Shown: in pieces, positions 26,147-35,618 of the stretch
Numbering within the stretch: position 1 is the stretch's first letter
How the letters are laid out: each line of letters starts with the position of its first letter
Assembly (NCBI GenBank): GCA_022641735.1
Contig: JALCDQ010000004.1
Coordinates: 1-64,000, forward strand
Direction: 5' to 3'
DNA from: Prevotella sp.
GTDB lineage: Bacteria > Bacteroidota > Bacteroidia > Bacteroidales > Bacteroidaceae
DNA length: 64,000 nt
Translations under genes and position numbers: made by a program
Notes under the pieces: generated by a model
Databases searched by the model: none
What the model was told of the DNA's origin: nothing
What the model saw: the letters and a program-made list of their open reading frames with translations, nothing else

Positions 26147-28948
26147 ATGAGCAAGAAATACTTTCTGTTTTTCCTTTTGAGCCTCTGCCTTTCGGCAAGC
26201 ATGAGGGCGAATGAGCCTCAAAAAGCCTTGAGTGTGACGGAATTCAAGAATCCGCCGGTCAGCTACCGACCTTACGTTTGGTGGCATTGGATGGGCCCTA
26301 ACTTCTCGAAGGAGGGCATCCACAAGGACCTTGAGGCCATGCAACAATGCGGCATCGGCGGGGCTACCATCTTCAACCTTTCTTCAGCCGTGCAGGAGTC
26401 TATCGCTCCCACGGAAAACAATCCCTGGCCTTGGCAGACCTATCGGAGCAAATACTATTGGGAAGCCATCGAATATGCCTGCAAAGAGGCTCAGCGGTTA
26501 GGGCTGGAGCTGGGGCTGACCAACTCGGTGGGCTATTCCACGACGGGCGGTCCTTGGATAGATGAGGAGAAAGGCATGAAGCACCTCGTGAGCCGAAGGG
26601 TGACCGTGAAGGGCGGGCAGGATGTGAAGATGTGCATCCCTCAACCTGAGCTGCCGGCTTACGGCGGATGGGGAGCCATGGGAAAGACGAAGCCTGACCA
26701 CTATGACGACATCGTGACGATGGCGATTCCCGACAAAGGAAACAAGAACAAGGCTGTGGATATCAGCCGTTGGCTGTCGAGCGACAACATCCTGCATTGG
26801 AAGGCACCGAAGGGCGAATGGACCATCCTGCGCATCGGCTATGCCTCCACCATGTCGTGCCCTCATCCGGTGCCCGACGATGTAGCGGGAAAAGTGCTGG
26901 AAGTCAACAAGATAGACTCTTTTTACGTGGCTTATCACTGGGATGAGGTGCTCAAGCCTATCAACGAATATCTGAAGCCTTATATCGGCAAATCCTTCAA
27001 ACATATCACCATCGACAGCTATGAGGCCGGAGAGCAAAACTGGTCGCGCCATTTCAAAGACGACTTCAAGCGCATCAAGGGCTATGACCCCACGCCTTAT
27101 CTGCCGGCACTCTATCTGCAAAAGGGCGATTCCATGCAGATTGACTCCGTGGTGGCGGCACGCTTCCGCTGGGACTTCAATGACGTGATAGCCCAACTCT
27201 TCCAAAAGAACGGCTGGGACGTGACCCATCAGAAGGTGGCGCAATATGGGCTGAAACTGGATCATGAGCCTTATTGGGGACAGTTCTCGCCCTTGTCAGG
27301 AGCAGCCTCTGCCGACCTGCCGATGGGAGAGTTCTGGACTTCCAGCAACGGCAAAATCAATCCCAACGTGACGGGAGGAGCCCGTGCTGCCGGCAAGACG
27401 GTGGTAGGCGCAGAATCGTTCACCTCAAGGCCTGAGATGAGCCAATGGACTGAAGACCCCGCCATGCTGAAACGCTCCACCGAAGGGGCATTTGCTTCCG
27501 GCGTCAACAGGCTCGTGCTGCATCATTGGGTGCATCAGCCTTTCGACGACCGTTATCAGCCGGGCATGGGCATGGGCTGGTGGGGCACTCATTTCAGCCG
27601 CAATCAGACGTGGTTTGAGCCTGGCAAAGCCTTCTTCCATTATCTGGGCAGATGCCAATATCTGTTGCAACAAGGCGAACAGGTGATTGACTATCTGATG
27701 CTCGACAAAGCCGACAGCAACAGCGACGGCATCTCTCTGCTCGACTTCCTCCGCTATCCGCAAAAGGTGGACAAGGGCAGAATCGTGTTGCCTTCAGGAC
27801 GCAGTTATGCGTTGCTGGAAGTGCCGAATGCCCGCAACATTGACCCGCAGGTGCTGGAACACATCGGAGAACTGCTCCGACAAGGTGCCACGATAGTTTC
27901 CGAGAAGTCGGAAGCCTCAACGGGTCTTCTGAATTATCCGCAATGCGATGAGCAGGTAAAGGCAAAGGCGGAGGCTCTCTGGGCTCAATATGGCGGCAAA
28001 CAACTCTTTGCCACCCGTGCAGAGGCTATCCGTCACCTCGGCATCAAGCCCGATTATCTCGTGGAAAAGGGAGAAGCCGACATCGTTCACCGCAAGACGA
28101 AGACGGAGGACATCTATTATATCGGCAACCTCACCAACTCAGCAGAACGCGTGCAGGTGTCGCTGCTTCAGCAAGGTCGTCTTCCGGAGTTATGGAATGC
28201 CGAGAAAGGAACGGTGGAGAACGTAGGCGACTGGCATTTTGACAACGGCAGAACCGTCGCAAGCCTCCACTTAGAGCCTTATCAGTCGCGCTTCATCGTC
28301 TTCCGAAGAAATGCCACGCCGGAGGAAATCGAACTTGGAAAGCAAGGAGAAGCACCCCGGCAACTGCTGAAGACCCTGACGACGGAAAACCATTGGAAGA
28401 TGACTTTCCTGCCTAAACTCGACACCCGTTTCCAAAAGGACACCACTGCCCTCTATGACCTGTCGACGAGCAACGACGAGCGCATCAAATACTTTGCAGG
28501 AACTGTCAACTATGAGAATACTTTCACCTTGAAGAAAGCCGACCTCAAGAAAGCCTGCGACATAAGTATGGACTTAGGCATCATGAACGACATTGCCATC
28601 GTGAAAGTGAATGGAGAGGCCACCGACACCCTTTGGTATCCTCCTTATCGCACCGATATCACCCGCTATGTGAAGGCCGGCAAAAACACGTTGGAGATTG
28701 ATGTCACCAACACGTGGGCAAACAGGATGATAGGCGACGAGCAATATCCTGCTGACTTCGAATGGGGCAAAGACCGCGGCGTCAGCATGGGAAGAGCGAT
28801 GAAAGGCTATCCGCAATGGTTCATCGAGAACAAGCCCCGTCCTCAAAAGGGGCGCAAGTGCTTCTCGGTATGGTACTATTACCGCAAAGACTCCAAATTG
28901 CAGGAAGCCGGATTGGAAGGACCTGTGAAAATTGTGTTACAAAGATAA
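26147..28948 (+). CDS. GH106-like glycoside hydrolase (probable alpha-L-rhamnosidase family)
   Basis: A 933-aa secreted enzyme with a signal peptide (FFLLSLCLSASMRA). The N-terminal region YRPYVWWHWMGPNFSKEG, DLEAMQQCGIGGATIF and GLELGLTNSVGYSTTGGPW is typical of the GH106 family (Glyco_hydro_106) that removes rhamnose from pectic glycans. A C-terminal beta-sandwich with DTLWYPPYRTDITRYVKAGK and NTLEIDVTNTWANRMIG resembles the GH2-type sugar-binding domain appended in this family. Length fits. It is followed by a TonB receptor trio with its own promoter. Activity on rhamnose is a family-level inference; several GH106-like clades are uncharacterised. Confidence 0.85.
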   Translation: MSKKYFLFFLLSLCLSASMRANEPQKALSVTEFKNPPVSYRPYVWWHWMGPNFSKEGIHKDLEAMQQCGIGGATIFNLSSAVQESIAPTENNPWPWQTYRSKYYWEAIEYACKEAQRLGLELGLTNSVGYSTTGGPWIDEEKGMKHLVSRRVTVKGGQDVKMCIPQPELPAYGGWGAMGKTKPDHYDDIVTMAIPDKGNKNKAVDISRWLSSDNILHWKAPKGEWTILRIGYASTMSCPHPVPDDVAGKVLEVNKIDSFYVAYHWDEVLKPINEYLKPYIGKSFKHITIDSYEAGEQNWSRHFKDDFKRIKGYDPTPYLPALYLQKGDSMQIDSVVAARFRWDFNDVIAQLFQKNGWDVTHQKVAQYGLKLDHEPYWGQFSPLSGAASADLPMGEFWTSSNGKINPNVTGGARAAGKTVVGAESFTSRPEMSQWTEDPAMLKRSTEGAFASGVNRLVLHHWVHQPFDDRYQPGMGMGWWGTHFSRNQTWFEPGKAFFHYLGRCQYLLQQGEQVIDYLMLDKADSNSDGISLLDFLRYPQKVDKGRIVLPSGRSYALLEVPNARNIDPQVLEHIGELLRQGATIVSEKSEASTGLLNYPQCDEQVKAKAEALWAQYGGKQLFATRAEAIRHLGIKPDYLVEKGEADIVHRKTKTEDIYYIGNLTNSAERVQVSLLQQGRLPELWNAEKGTVENVGDWHFDNGRTVASLHLEPYQSRFIVFRRNATPEEIELGKQGEAPRQLLKTLTTENHWKMTFLPKLDTRFQKDTTALYDLSTSNDERIKYFAGTVNYENTFTLKKADLKKACDISMDLGIMNDIAIVKVNGEATDTLWYPPYRTDITRYVKAGKNTLEIDVTNTWANRMIGDEQYPADFEWGKDRGVSMGRAMKGYPQWFIENKPRPQKGRKCFSVWYYYRKDSKLQEAGLEGPVKIVLQR

Positions 28949-29041
28949 GAAAAAATCATAAGCAAGAGTCGATGCAGAGGGATTTCCACAAAAGACACCT
29001 ATTTAAGAGCCATAATATAAAAATAAAAAAAATAGGATAAA

Positions 29042-29074
29042 TTTGTGAAAAATGAAAATAAATTCATACCTTTG
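29042..29074 (+). promoter_or_regulatory. Promoter of the TonB receptor / DUF4876 / DUF6850 operon
   Basis: TTTG (29042-29045), 21-bp spacer, TACCTTTG (29067-29074): a complete match. The leader is about 115 nt to the ATG at 29197. Confidence 0.75.
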
Positions 29075-29196
29075 CATCTCCAATAATGTGAATTCAACAG
29101 ATTGAGATACAACGAAGTAAAAGAGAATGTAAGACCATTATATAGATTTGAAAACAGTTACAATTAAAAAATTACTTAACAAAAAACAAAGATAAG

Positions 29197-31983
29197 ATGA
29201 AGAGAAAGAAACTATTATCATCCTTCCTTCTGGCTTTCTTGTTCCTCATTGCCATTCCGGCAAATGCCCAAAAGACAGCAACCAATGGCGGACATACCAT
29301 CAGCATGGCCGTCACTGAAAAAGGAACCAACAATGCCATCATCATGGCTACCTGCACCTTGCAACCTTTAGGAGCAACCATGGTCACTGATGCGGATGGA
29401 AAAGCCATGTTCGACAACGTTCCTGACGGCACTTACACGTTCAACGTCAGCTATGTAGGTTTCGAGACTTACAAGGCCGAGCTCAAGGTACAAAACAACA
29501 TGACGCTGAAAGTGCAGATGACTCCCACCTCCCTTGCTTTGCAGGAAGTGGTGGTGACAGCCCAGCAAAATGCTTCGGGCACTTCCACCAGCTCCCTCAT
29601 CGGAAGGCAGGCCATCGACCATTTGCAGGCCTCATCGTTGGCAGATGTCATGCAACTCATTCCGGGGCAACTGATAAAGAACACCGACCTGACCGCGCAA
29701 AGCAATCTGCAATTGCGCACGCTTGTCAACAACAATACCAGTGCCTTCGGCTCAAGCATCATCGTCGACGGTATGCCTATCTCCAACAACGGCAACCTCA
29801 CGCAAGGCACCTTCTCATCGACAGCCTTCACAGGCACTGACCTTCGTCAGATTTCTGCCGACGACATCGACAACGTGGAGGTCATCCGCGGTATTCCTTC
29901 AGCTGAATACGGAGACCTGACATCCGGCCTTGTGGTCGTACATTCCAAAGTGGGTGTCACCCCATGGCAAGTGAAAGGAAAAATCAATCCGGAGTTGCAG
30001 AACTACTCCCTCGGCAAAGGCTTCAGCCTCAACAGAGCTGGCATTCTCAACTTCAATTTCGACTATGCCAAGGCTTGGGGCGACCCTCGCGAGAAGACGC
30101 GTTCCTATGACCGCTATACCCTCAACCTCGGCTATGGCTACGACATCAACCGCAAATGGCATACAGACACGAAGCTGCGCTTCTTCTATGCCCGCGATTG
30201 GAACGGTCAAGATCCTGATGCCATCCAAGACGGCACGGAGAGCAAGAACGAGAACTATACCTTCGGGATTACTCATAACGGTCGCATCAGCGTGGAGAAA
30301 CCGCTCATGCGCACGCTCTCTTATACCTTAGGCGTCACCATCAATCGTGTTGACCAACGCAACACCTCTTTTGTGGCTGTGCCCAGCGGACTTCTCCCTA
30401 TCCTCACAGCGACAGAAACGGGATATTATAATGTGCCTTGGGCAACTCAATCCTATCTTGCCACAGGTATCACGAAAAGCCGTCCCGGCAACATCTATGC
30501 CAAGATTAACGACACCTTCTATCTGAAGGCCGGTAAGACCCGTCAGAACTTCAAGTTGGGTCTTGAATATCATTATGACTGGAACAGTGGCAAAGGCTAT
30601 TACAACGTCGATGAGACTAAGCCTCTGCGCCCGAATTCCAATGGACGTCCACGTGCTTTCTCCGACATTCCGGGACTTCATCAGATAGCTGCTTATGCTG
30701 AGGATAATTTCATCTGGAATATCAATAAGGTTAATCGTCTTCGGGCTCAATTCGGACTTCGATTCACAGGTCTGCAACCCTTTGCTGACATCGCCACTTA
30801 TGCCTTGTCGCCAAGACTCAACTTCTCGTTCTCCGTCACCAAATGGATGGACCTTCGGGCAGGCATCGGACTCAGTTCCAAGACTCCGGGACTCAACTAC
30901 CTCTATCCTGACAAGAAATATGACGACCGCGTGGCTGCCAACTATATGCCGCAAGATGATGCGGCAGCACAGATACTGGCTTATCACACGGAAATGTATG
31001 AAGTGGAGAAGAGCAAGGACTTGAAGAATGCCACGACCACGAAGATAGAACTCGGCGTTGACTTCAAACTTCCTGGCAACCGCAAGCTCAGCATTCTTGC
31101 CTATCATGACAAGACTCCTAACGGCTTCGGAGCTGCCACGGAATACTTCACTTATCAGTCTTCTTACTACAATCAGACGTCAGGCCTCATCATCACGCCG
31201 GGACAAGCCACAACCATCGACTACAAAAACCCTGCACGCACGGACATCATCTTCATGACAACAGGCAAGGTGGGCAACACCAATACAGCTGTCAACAGAG
31301 GCGTTGAGTTTGACTTCGACCTTGGAGAGATAAAGCCTATCCACACCTCTTTATATTTCAGTGGCGCATGGTCGGAAACCAAAACATGGTCAACCGATCT
31401 GAATGCTTCCAGCGTTCCGTCAGCTTATCTGCCTGCAAGCTATTCAAGCTACAGCACCACACCTTTCAAAGTGGTGTTCCCATCAGGGCAGGACTACAGT
31501 CAGTATCGCCGTTTTGTCAACACATTGCGTGCCGTTACCGCTATTCCTTCCCTTCGCATGGTGGCCTCCTTCACCGGACAAGTCATCTGGCAGGATTACT
31601 CTTACGACCATATCACCGACAAGAATCCTATCGGATGGATTGATACCAACATCGACTATCATGAAATCACTTCCGACATGATGAGCGGTTATCTGGGCAT
31701 GGACGCTAAATATTATGCAACACAGCCATCAGGACAAAGCAGCGTAGCCATTGCCAAGCTTGCCACTTCCTCAACGGATGCCGTGCCTGTGAAGACAAAG
31801 CCAACATGGAACCTGTCGTTCCAGCTTACCAAGGAACTTGGCCGTATCGCCAACCTCTCGCTCTATGTTAACAATATGCTCTTCTATGAGCCTTTCAGGC
31901 GTGCAAGTAACACCACGACAACGCTTTCACAACGCAACACCAATAACTTCAGCTATGGCGTAGAATTGTCGTTTAACCTGTAA
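29197..31983 (+). CDS. TonB-dependent receptor with carboxypeptidase-regulatory-like domain
   Basis: A 928-aa outer-membrane receptor. A signal peptide (LLSSFLLAFLFLIAIPANAQ) is followed by a CarboxypepD_reg-like domain (about 30-110: GATMVTDADGKAMFDNVPDG, TYTFNVSYVGFETYKAEL), a TonB-box-like LQEVVVTAQ, a full plug (about 125-245, IEVIRGIPSAEYGDLTSGLV type) and the 22-strand barrel ending NNFSYGVELSFNL. It is the first gene of a tight three-gene operon with a lipoprotein and a second barrel. This is not a SusC-type receptor: the neighbour is not SusD. Metal, peptide or glycan uptake are all possible. Confidence 0.92.
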   Translation: MKRKKLLSSFLLAFLFLIAIPANAQKTATNGGHTISMAVTEKGTNNAIIMATCTLQPLGATMVTDADGKAMFDNVPDGTYTFNVSYVGFETYKAELKVQNNMTLKVQMTPTSLALQEVVVTAQQNASGTSTSSLIGRQAIDHLQASSLADVMQLIPGQLIKNTDLTAQSNLQLRTLVNNNTSAFGSSIIVDGMPISNNGNLTQGTFSSTAFTGTDLRQISADDIDNVEVIRGIPSAEYGDLTSGLVVVHSKVGVTPWQVKGKINPELQNYSLGKGFSLNRAGILNFNFDYAKAWGDPREKTRSYDRYTLNLGYGYDINRKWHTDTKLRFFYARDWNGQDPDAIQDGTESKNENYTFGITHNGRISVEKPLMRTLSYTLGVTINRVDQRNTSFVAVPSGLLPILTATETGYYNVPWATQSYLATGITKSRPGNIYAKINDTFYLKAGKTRQNFKLGLEYHYDWNSGKGYYNVDETKPLRPNSNGRPRAFSDIPGLHQIAAYAEDNFIWNINKVNRLRAQFGLRFTGLQPFADIATYALSPRLNFSFSVTKWMDLRAGIGLSSKTPGLNYLYPDKKYDDRVAANYMPQDDAAAQILAYHTEMYEVEKSKDLKNATTTKIELGVDFKLPGNRKLSILAYHDKTPNGFGAATEYFTYQSSYYNQTSGLIITPGQATTIDYKNPARTDIIFMTTGKVGNTNTAVNRGVEFDFDLGEIKPIHTSLYFSGAWSETKTWSTDLNASSVPSAYLPASYSSYSTTPFKVVFPSGQDYSQYRRFVNTLRAVTAIPSLRMVASFTGQVIWQDYSYDHITDKNPIGWIDTNIDYHEITSDMMSGYLGMDAKYYATQPSGQSSVAIAKLATSSTDAVPVKTKPTWNLSFQLTKELGRIANLSLYVNNMLFYEPFRRASNTTTTLSQRNTNNFSYGVELSFNL

Positions 31984-31994
31984 ATAAAAGAAAA

Positions 31995-33227
31995 ATGAAA
32001 CATATCATCAATTATTTCGCTTTGCTCGCAGTGCTGCTTCTGTCAGCCTGCGTAGATTATAACGATGCCACACAAGCAGTCTCCGTGAGTGTGAAGGTTT
32101 CTACTCCGGCAGAATATAAGGATGCTACGGCGGGCTTGGAAGGTCATACCGTGACGCTTATACGCAAGGACGGCACTCAACTTACTGCTGTTACGGATGC
32201 CAATGGCATTGCGCAATTCCAGAATATCGTGCCGGATGTTTACACGATATCCACTTCCTGGGACCTCACTGCCAATGAATATACGGTCCTTACAGGAGGC
32301 AATACAGCCAACGAAGGTGCTGTGGTTGCAGGTAACATCAATTCGCAACTACTCACCGAAAGTACGGCGGCAAGCACTTTGCAGCTATCCACTCAACTGT
32401 CAATCAACCACTCAATGGTCATTGGAAAAGTATATTATGCAGGAACAAAGGATAACAACAACAAGAGTTATCTTGCCGGACAGTTTATCGAGCTCTACAA
32501 TCAGTCGGATAAGGAAATCAGTGCGGCAGGACTTTACATCGGCCTTGTGGAAAGCAACTCTACCCCAGCCTATTCTCTTGACCAGTTGCATTCAGAGTTT
32601 GCAGATTCCGTGGTGCTGCTCAAACAACTGTTCCGCATCCCTACATCTAGTAAACTGACCATCAAGCCTGGAGGATCAATTGTCATCACCAATAGTGCCA
32701 TCGACCACACCGTCAATGCCTCTAACGACCCTAACCTGCTCACAGCTGACCTTGAGGCAAAGGATGCTTCCGGAAGGACTACCAACAACCCTGCAACGGA
32801 GGCTCTCGACCTTGTATATACCGCTTATTCCGCCATCTCAAAGATGAACATCACGCAAAACGGATTGACAAGTGTCATCATCTTCCGTACGGATGAAGAC
32901 CCCACAAAGTGGCCTCGCACTTACAACTATGGAAAGACCAAAGGTTCTATGTGGCTGGAAGCTCCGAAGCACTTTATCATCGATGCGGTGGAAATACTGA
33001 AATATAAGACTGAAGGCGTAGACCTTGCCACCAAGCGTCTTTATGACGAACTTGATGCCGGCTATGCTGTCATCAATTCCATATCCGGATACAATGGGGA
33101 GATGATTTACCGCAAGACGTCTACTCGTCGCGGTGCTGACGGACATAAGATTCTTCAGGACACCAACAACTCCACCAATGATTTCCATACTACCACAACT
33201 TTAACTATTCGTGAATATGATGATTAA
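31995..33227 (+). CDS. DUF4876-type surface lipoprotein
   Basis: A 410-aa lipoprotein with a lipobox in LLLSACVDYND. An N-terminal beta-sandwich (about 28-125) resembles CarboxypepD_reg/Big folds (GHTVTLIRKDGTQLTAVTDA, NGIAQFQNIVPDVYTIS). A larger C-terminal domain (about 130-410) has FIELYNQSDKEISAAGLYIG, a lamin-tail-like segment. This fits the DUF4876 family, recognised from memory and context. It lies 11 bp after the TonB receptor and overlaps the next gene by 11 bp, so the three products probably form one outer-membrane complex, with this as the surface binding partner. Confidence 0.75.
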   Translation: MKHIINYFALLAVLLLSACVDYNDATQAVSVSVKVSTPAEYKDATAGLEGHTVTLIRKDGTQLTAVTDANGIAQFQNIVPDVYTISTSWDLTANEYTVLTGGNTANEGAVVAGNINSQLLTESTAASTLQLSTQLSINHSMVIGKVYYAGTKDNNNKSYLAGQFIELYNQSDKEISAAGLYIGLVESNSTPAYSLDQLHSEFADSVVLLKQLFRIPTSSKLTIKPGGSIVITNSAIDHTVNASNDPNLLTADLEAKDASGRTTNNPATEALDLVYTAYSAISKMNITQNGLTSVIIFRTDEDPTKWPRTYNYGKTKGSMWLEAPKHFIIDAVEILKYKTEGVDLATKRLYDELDAGYAVINSISGYNGEMIYRKTSTRRGADGHKILQDTNNSTNDFHTTTTLTIREYDD

Positions 33228-34767
33228 ATTAAGATATATCCTGCCTATACTGGCACTGATGACAGTCGTGCAGGCTCAGGCTCAGAATACGGAAAAGAAC
33301 GCTGAAGGAAAGTATCAATATGACGATGCTGGTCTGCTATGGATGCATACCGACAATGCAGCAGCTCTAGAAAGCGAGCGCACGCAGAATCGCGGCTATG
33401 CCACCTTTGACTTTCAGCACTCATCGGGCAACTATTCCCGCGTGCAGGAAGGCAATATGAACAACCGCTTGCAGTTCTTCACAGAACGCTATCAGTCTAT
33501 CAGCAAGCACCTCTATGGCTATGGCAAGTTTGTCTTCAGCATGGACCATACCAAAGACAGAGCTTGGAGTGACGTCCGCCGCACTTATAACAGCAATCCT
33601 TATTTCTCAGGGTCGAGTATTCTGGCAAATTATGACCAGCAGGACATCAACCTCACTGCTGCTGTTTCCACCATCAGTTTCAATGGATTACGCTTAGGTA
33701 TGAAGTTGGATTACAACTTGGGAGACCTCAGCAGATTGCGTGATCCTCGCTCTCGCTCAGAGATGCTGGAATACAAGCTGACACCATCCGTCAGTTATAC
33801 TATAGGTGCTCACACTTTCGGATTGTCAGGACATTACAACCGTTATAAAGAGAAAATCCCTGACATCAAGACCGTGCAAACTGACCCTACCTTAAAGTAT
33901 TATCTTATGAGTGGCATGGAGAATGCCATTGGAGCTATTGGAGCTTACAATGGATTCGATCGGGAATGGGTAAACCACAACTTCGGTGGAGAACTGTCTT
34001 ATGGCTATAAGGCTCAAGGCTATCGCAGTGTGACGGCACTCAGTTTGCAACGTGGCGAGGAACATGTATATGAGACTTATAAGTATGAGCCGGGGCAATA
34101 TATCACCTATCTATATGGTGCCAAGACGATGCATCGCATCATCAGCAATGCGTTCATCCATCAGTTGGATGTAGCCTTCAATTATCAGCAAGGCTATGCC
34201 GATGAATACCGCGAGCAGTTGAACATCACCACCGATTCCACGACGGGTTTCAACTCTTATCATTACATCAATCAGATGACTTACAGGAAGCGCTATCAAG
34301 TACGCACCTATGATTTATCCTGGCATTATCGCCTCAATTGGACAATAGGGCAAGCTGTGACTGCCTATGCGGGCATCTATGGCAATTTGCAGAAGCAGAG
34401 CAATAAATATCTGCTCAATACTTCAAGCTTCGACTATCGCAGCATGGATTGGACATTGGAAGGCGGCAAAGCGCTTTTTAGCTCTCAACTTTGGATAAAG
34501 GCTCAGGCTGGTTACCATGAAAGCCTGAAGAACAATCTCTTCTTAGCCAACAGCGAGACTGACTATGCTAAGAATGTTCTGCTTGCAGATGCAAATTATT
34601 ATGATGCCAACTATTGGCGCGGGCATTTGGAATTGCTCTATCAATTCCCACTTTCCATCAAGAAAGCTCGTTCTATATGGTATGTAAAAGCCTATGGCGA
34701 CTATCTGCATACCAACAATAGTCTGCATGCGTCTACCATAGGCGTTTCTATTGGATTATTCAATTAA
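33217..34767 (+). CDS. DUF6850-type outer-membrane beta-barrel protein
   Basis: A 516-aa protein with a signal peptide (YILPILALMTVVQAQAQ) and alternating aromatic amphipathic strands throughout (FHYNRYKEK-like turns, FNYQQGYADEYREQL, WHYRLNWTIGQAVTAYAGIY), ending in STIGVSIGLFN. It has no plug, so it is a plain barrel rather than a TonB receptor. The start is one of two adjacent ATGs at 33217/33220; the gene overlaps the DUF4876 stop, which argues for coupled translation. Family name from memory; function unknown. Confidence 0.75.
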   Translation: MMIKLRYILPILALMTVVQAQAQNTEKNAEGKYQYDDAGLLWMHTDNAAALESERTQNRGYATFDFQHSSGNYSRVQEGNMNNRLQFFTERYQSISKHLYGYGKFVFSMDHTKDRAWSDVRRTYNSNPYFSGSSILANYDQQDINLTAAVSTISFNGLRLGMKLDYNLGDLSRLRDPRSRSEMLEYKLTPSVSYTIGAHTFGLSGHYNRYKEKIPDIKTVQTDPTLKYYLMSGMENAIGAIGAYNGFDREWVNHNFGGELSYGYKAQGYRSVTALSLQRGEEHVYETYKYEPGQYITYLYGAKTMHRIISNAFIHQLDVAFNYQQGYADEYREQLNITTDSTTGFNSYHYINQMTYRKRYQVRTYDLSWHYRLNWTIGQAVTAYAGIYGNLQKQSNKYLLNTSSFDYRSMDWTLEGGKALFSSQLWIKAQAGYHESLKNNLFLANSETDYAKNVLLADANYYDANYWRGHLELLYQFPLSIKKARSIWYVKAYGDYLHTNNSLHASTIGVSIGLFN

Positions 34768-34773
34768 TAGCCG

Positions 34774-34792
34774 TTCCCCCTTTAAAGGGGAA
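34774..34792. terminator. Hairpin between convergent genes
   Basis: TTCCCC/GGGGAA arms around CTTTAAA, between the barrel gene (stop 34767) and the HMA gene (stop 34796). It lacks a long T run, so termination efficiency is uncertain. Confidence 0.4.
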
Positions 34793-34795
34793 GGG

Positions 34796-35581
34796 TTATT
34801 CCTTACATTCATGAGGCTTAGGCTTTTCTGCCTTAATGCCTGCAGTTTTGAGACCATTGAGGATTTCTTCTTCAGTGGTCTCATCAGTTACAAAGGTCAC
34901 TGCCAAAACTGAGCGTTTAACGTTCACCGCTGCATCATCAACTCCCTTCAGTCCCATAGCTGTCTCTGCGGTTTTCTCTGTGGCAAGTTCTTTAGGCAAC
35001 AGATAATATCCATAGGCAATGTTCTTGGAAGTATAATAATTGACGGGAGTATAGCCTAAATCAAGCAGAGCCTGGCGCAAAGTCTTTTCTGCTGTCTTAT
35101 TGGCATCATAGCGCACAAAGAGATACTGCGTATCAAGATGTGGTGCTAAGGAGTCGACGCCCTCGATACTCTTCAGTCGATTAGTGATTTTATCAGCACA
35201 TTTCTGACAAAACATATCACTGATTTTAAATCCTTTACCCCGAAGAATCACTGCTTTAGGGTCATAAGCTGAAGGCACATAACGAGTTCCACGAAGGGAA
35301 TTGCGGATAGAATCCGGGCATGTGACCTTGCCATCATAAGTGACGGTGGCCGTGCGACGCTCTAAATTGAAGTCGATATCCTCGACACCCTTTACTGCTG
35401 TGACGCGCTCCATCACCTTATGGGCACAATCATCACAACGCATTGCCTTGATTCTCATCACCAATGTGTCTTCTACTTCACGGACATTGGCTGCGCTAAT
35501 AGTTGAAAAACTGCCTGCAAATGCCATTAATCCCATGAATAAAAGTCTGTAATTACTAGAGATTTTCTGTTTGAATTTCAT
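34796..35581 (-). CDS. Periplasmic protein with three heavy-metal-associated-like domains
   Basis: A 261-aa protein with a signal peptide (LLFMGLMAFAGSFSTISAA). Three ferredoxin-like HMA repeats follow. Domain 1 (about 42-100) has the metal site MRCDDC (Cys49, Cys52), domain 2 (about 117-180) has MFCQKC (Cys125, Cys128), and domain 3 (about 188-255) keeps the fold pattern (AMGLKGVDDAAVNVKRSVLA, VTFVTDE) but has no cysteine. It may therefore carry copper or a similar soft metal in the periplasm, with a structural third domain. No P-type ATPase or efflux gene is adjacent. Binding is inferred from the motifs. Confidence 0.85.
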   Translation of the reverse strand: MKFKQKISSNYRLLFMGLMAFAGSFSTISAANVREVEDTLVMRIKAMRCDDCAHKVMERVTAVKGVEDIDFNLERRTATVTYDGKVTCPDSIRNSLRGTRYVPSAYDPKAVILRGKGFKISDMFCQKCADKITNRLKSIEGVDSLAPHLDTQYLFVRYDANKTAEKTLRQALLDLGYTPVNYYTSKNIAYGYYLLPKELATEKTAETAMGLKGVDDAAVNVKRSVLAVTFVTDETTEEEILNGLKTAGIKAEKPKPHECKE

Positions 35582-35618
35582 ATTCTTTTGATATTTATGG
35601 ATTATCGAATTATAGCCT

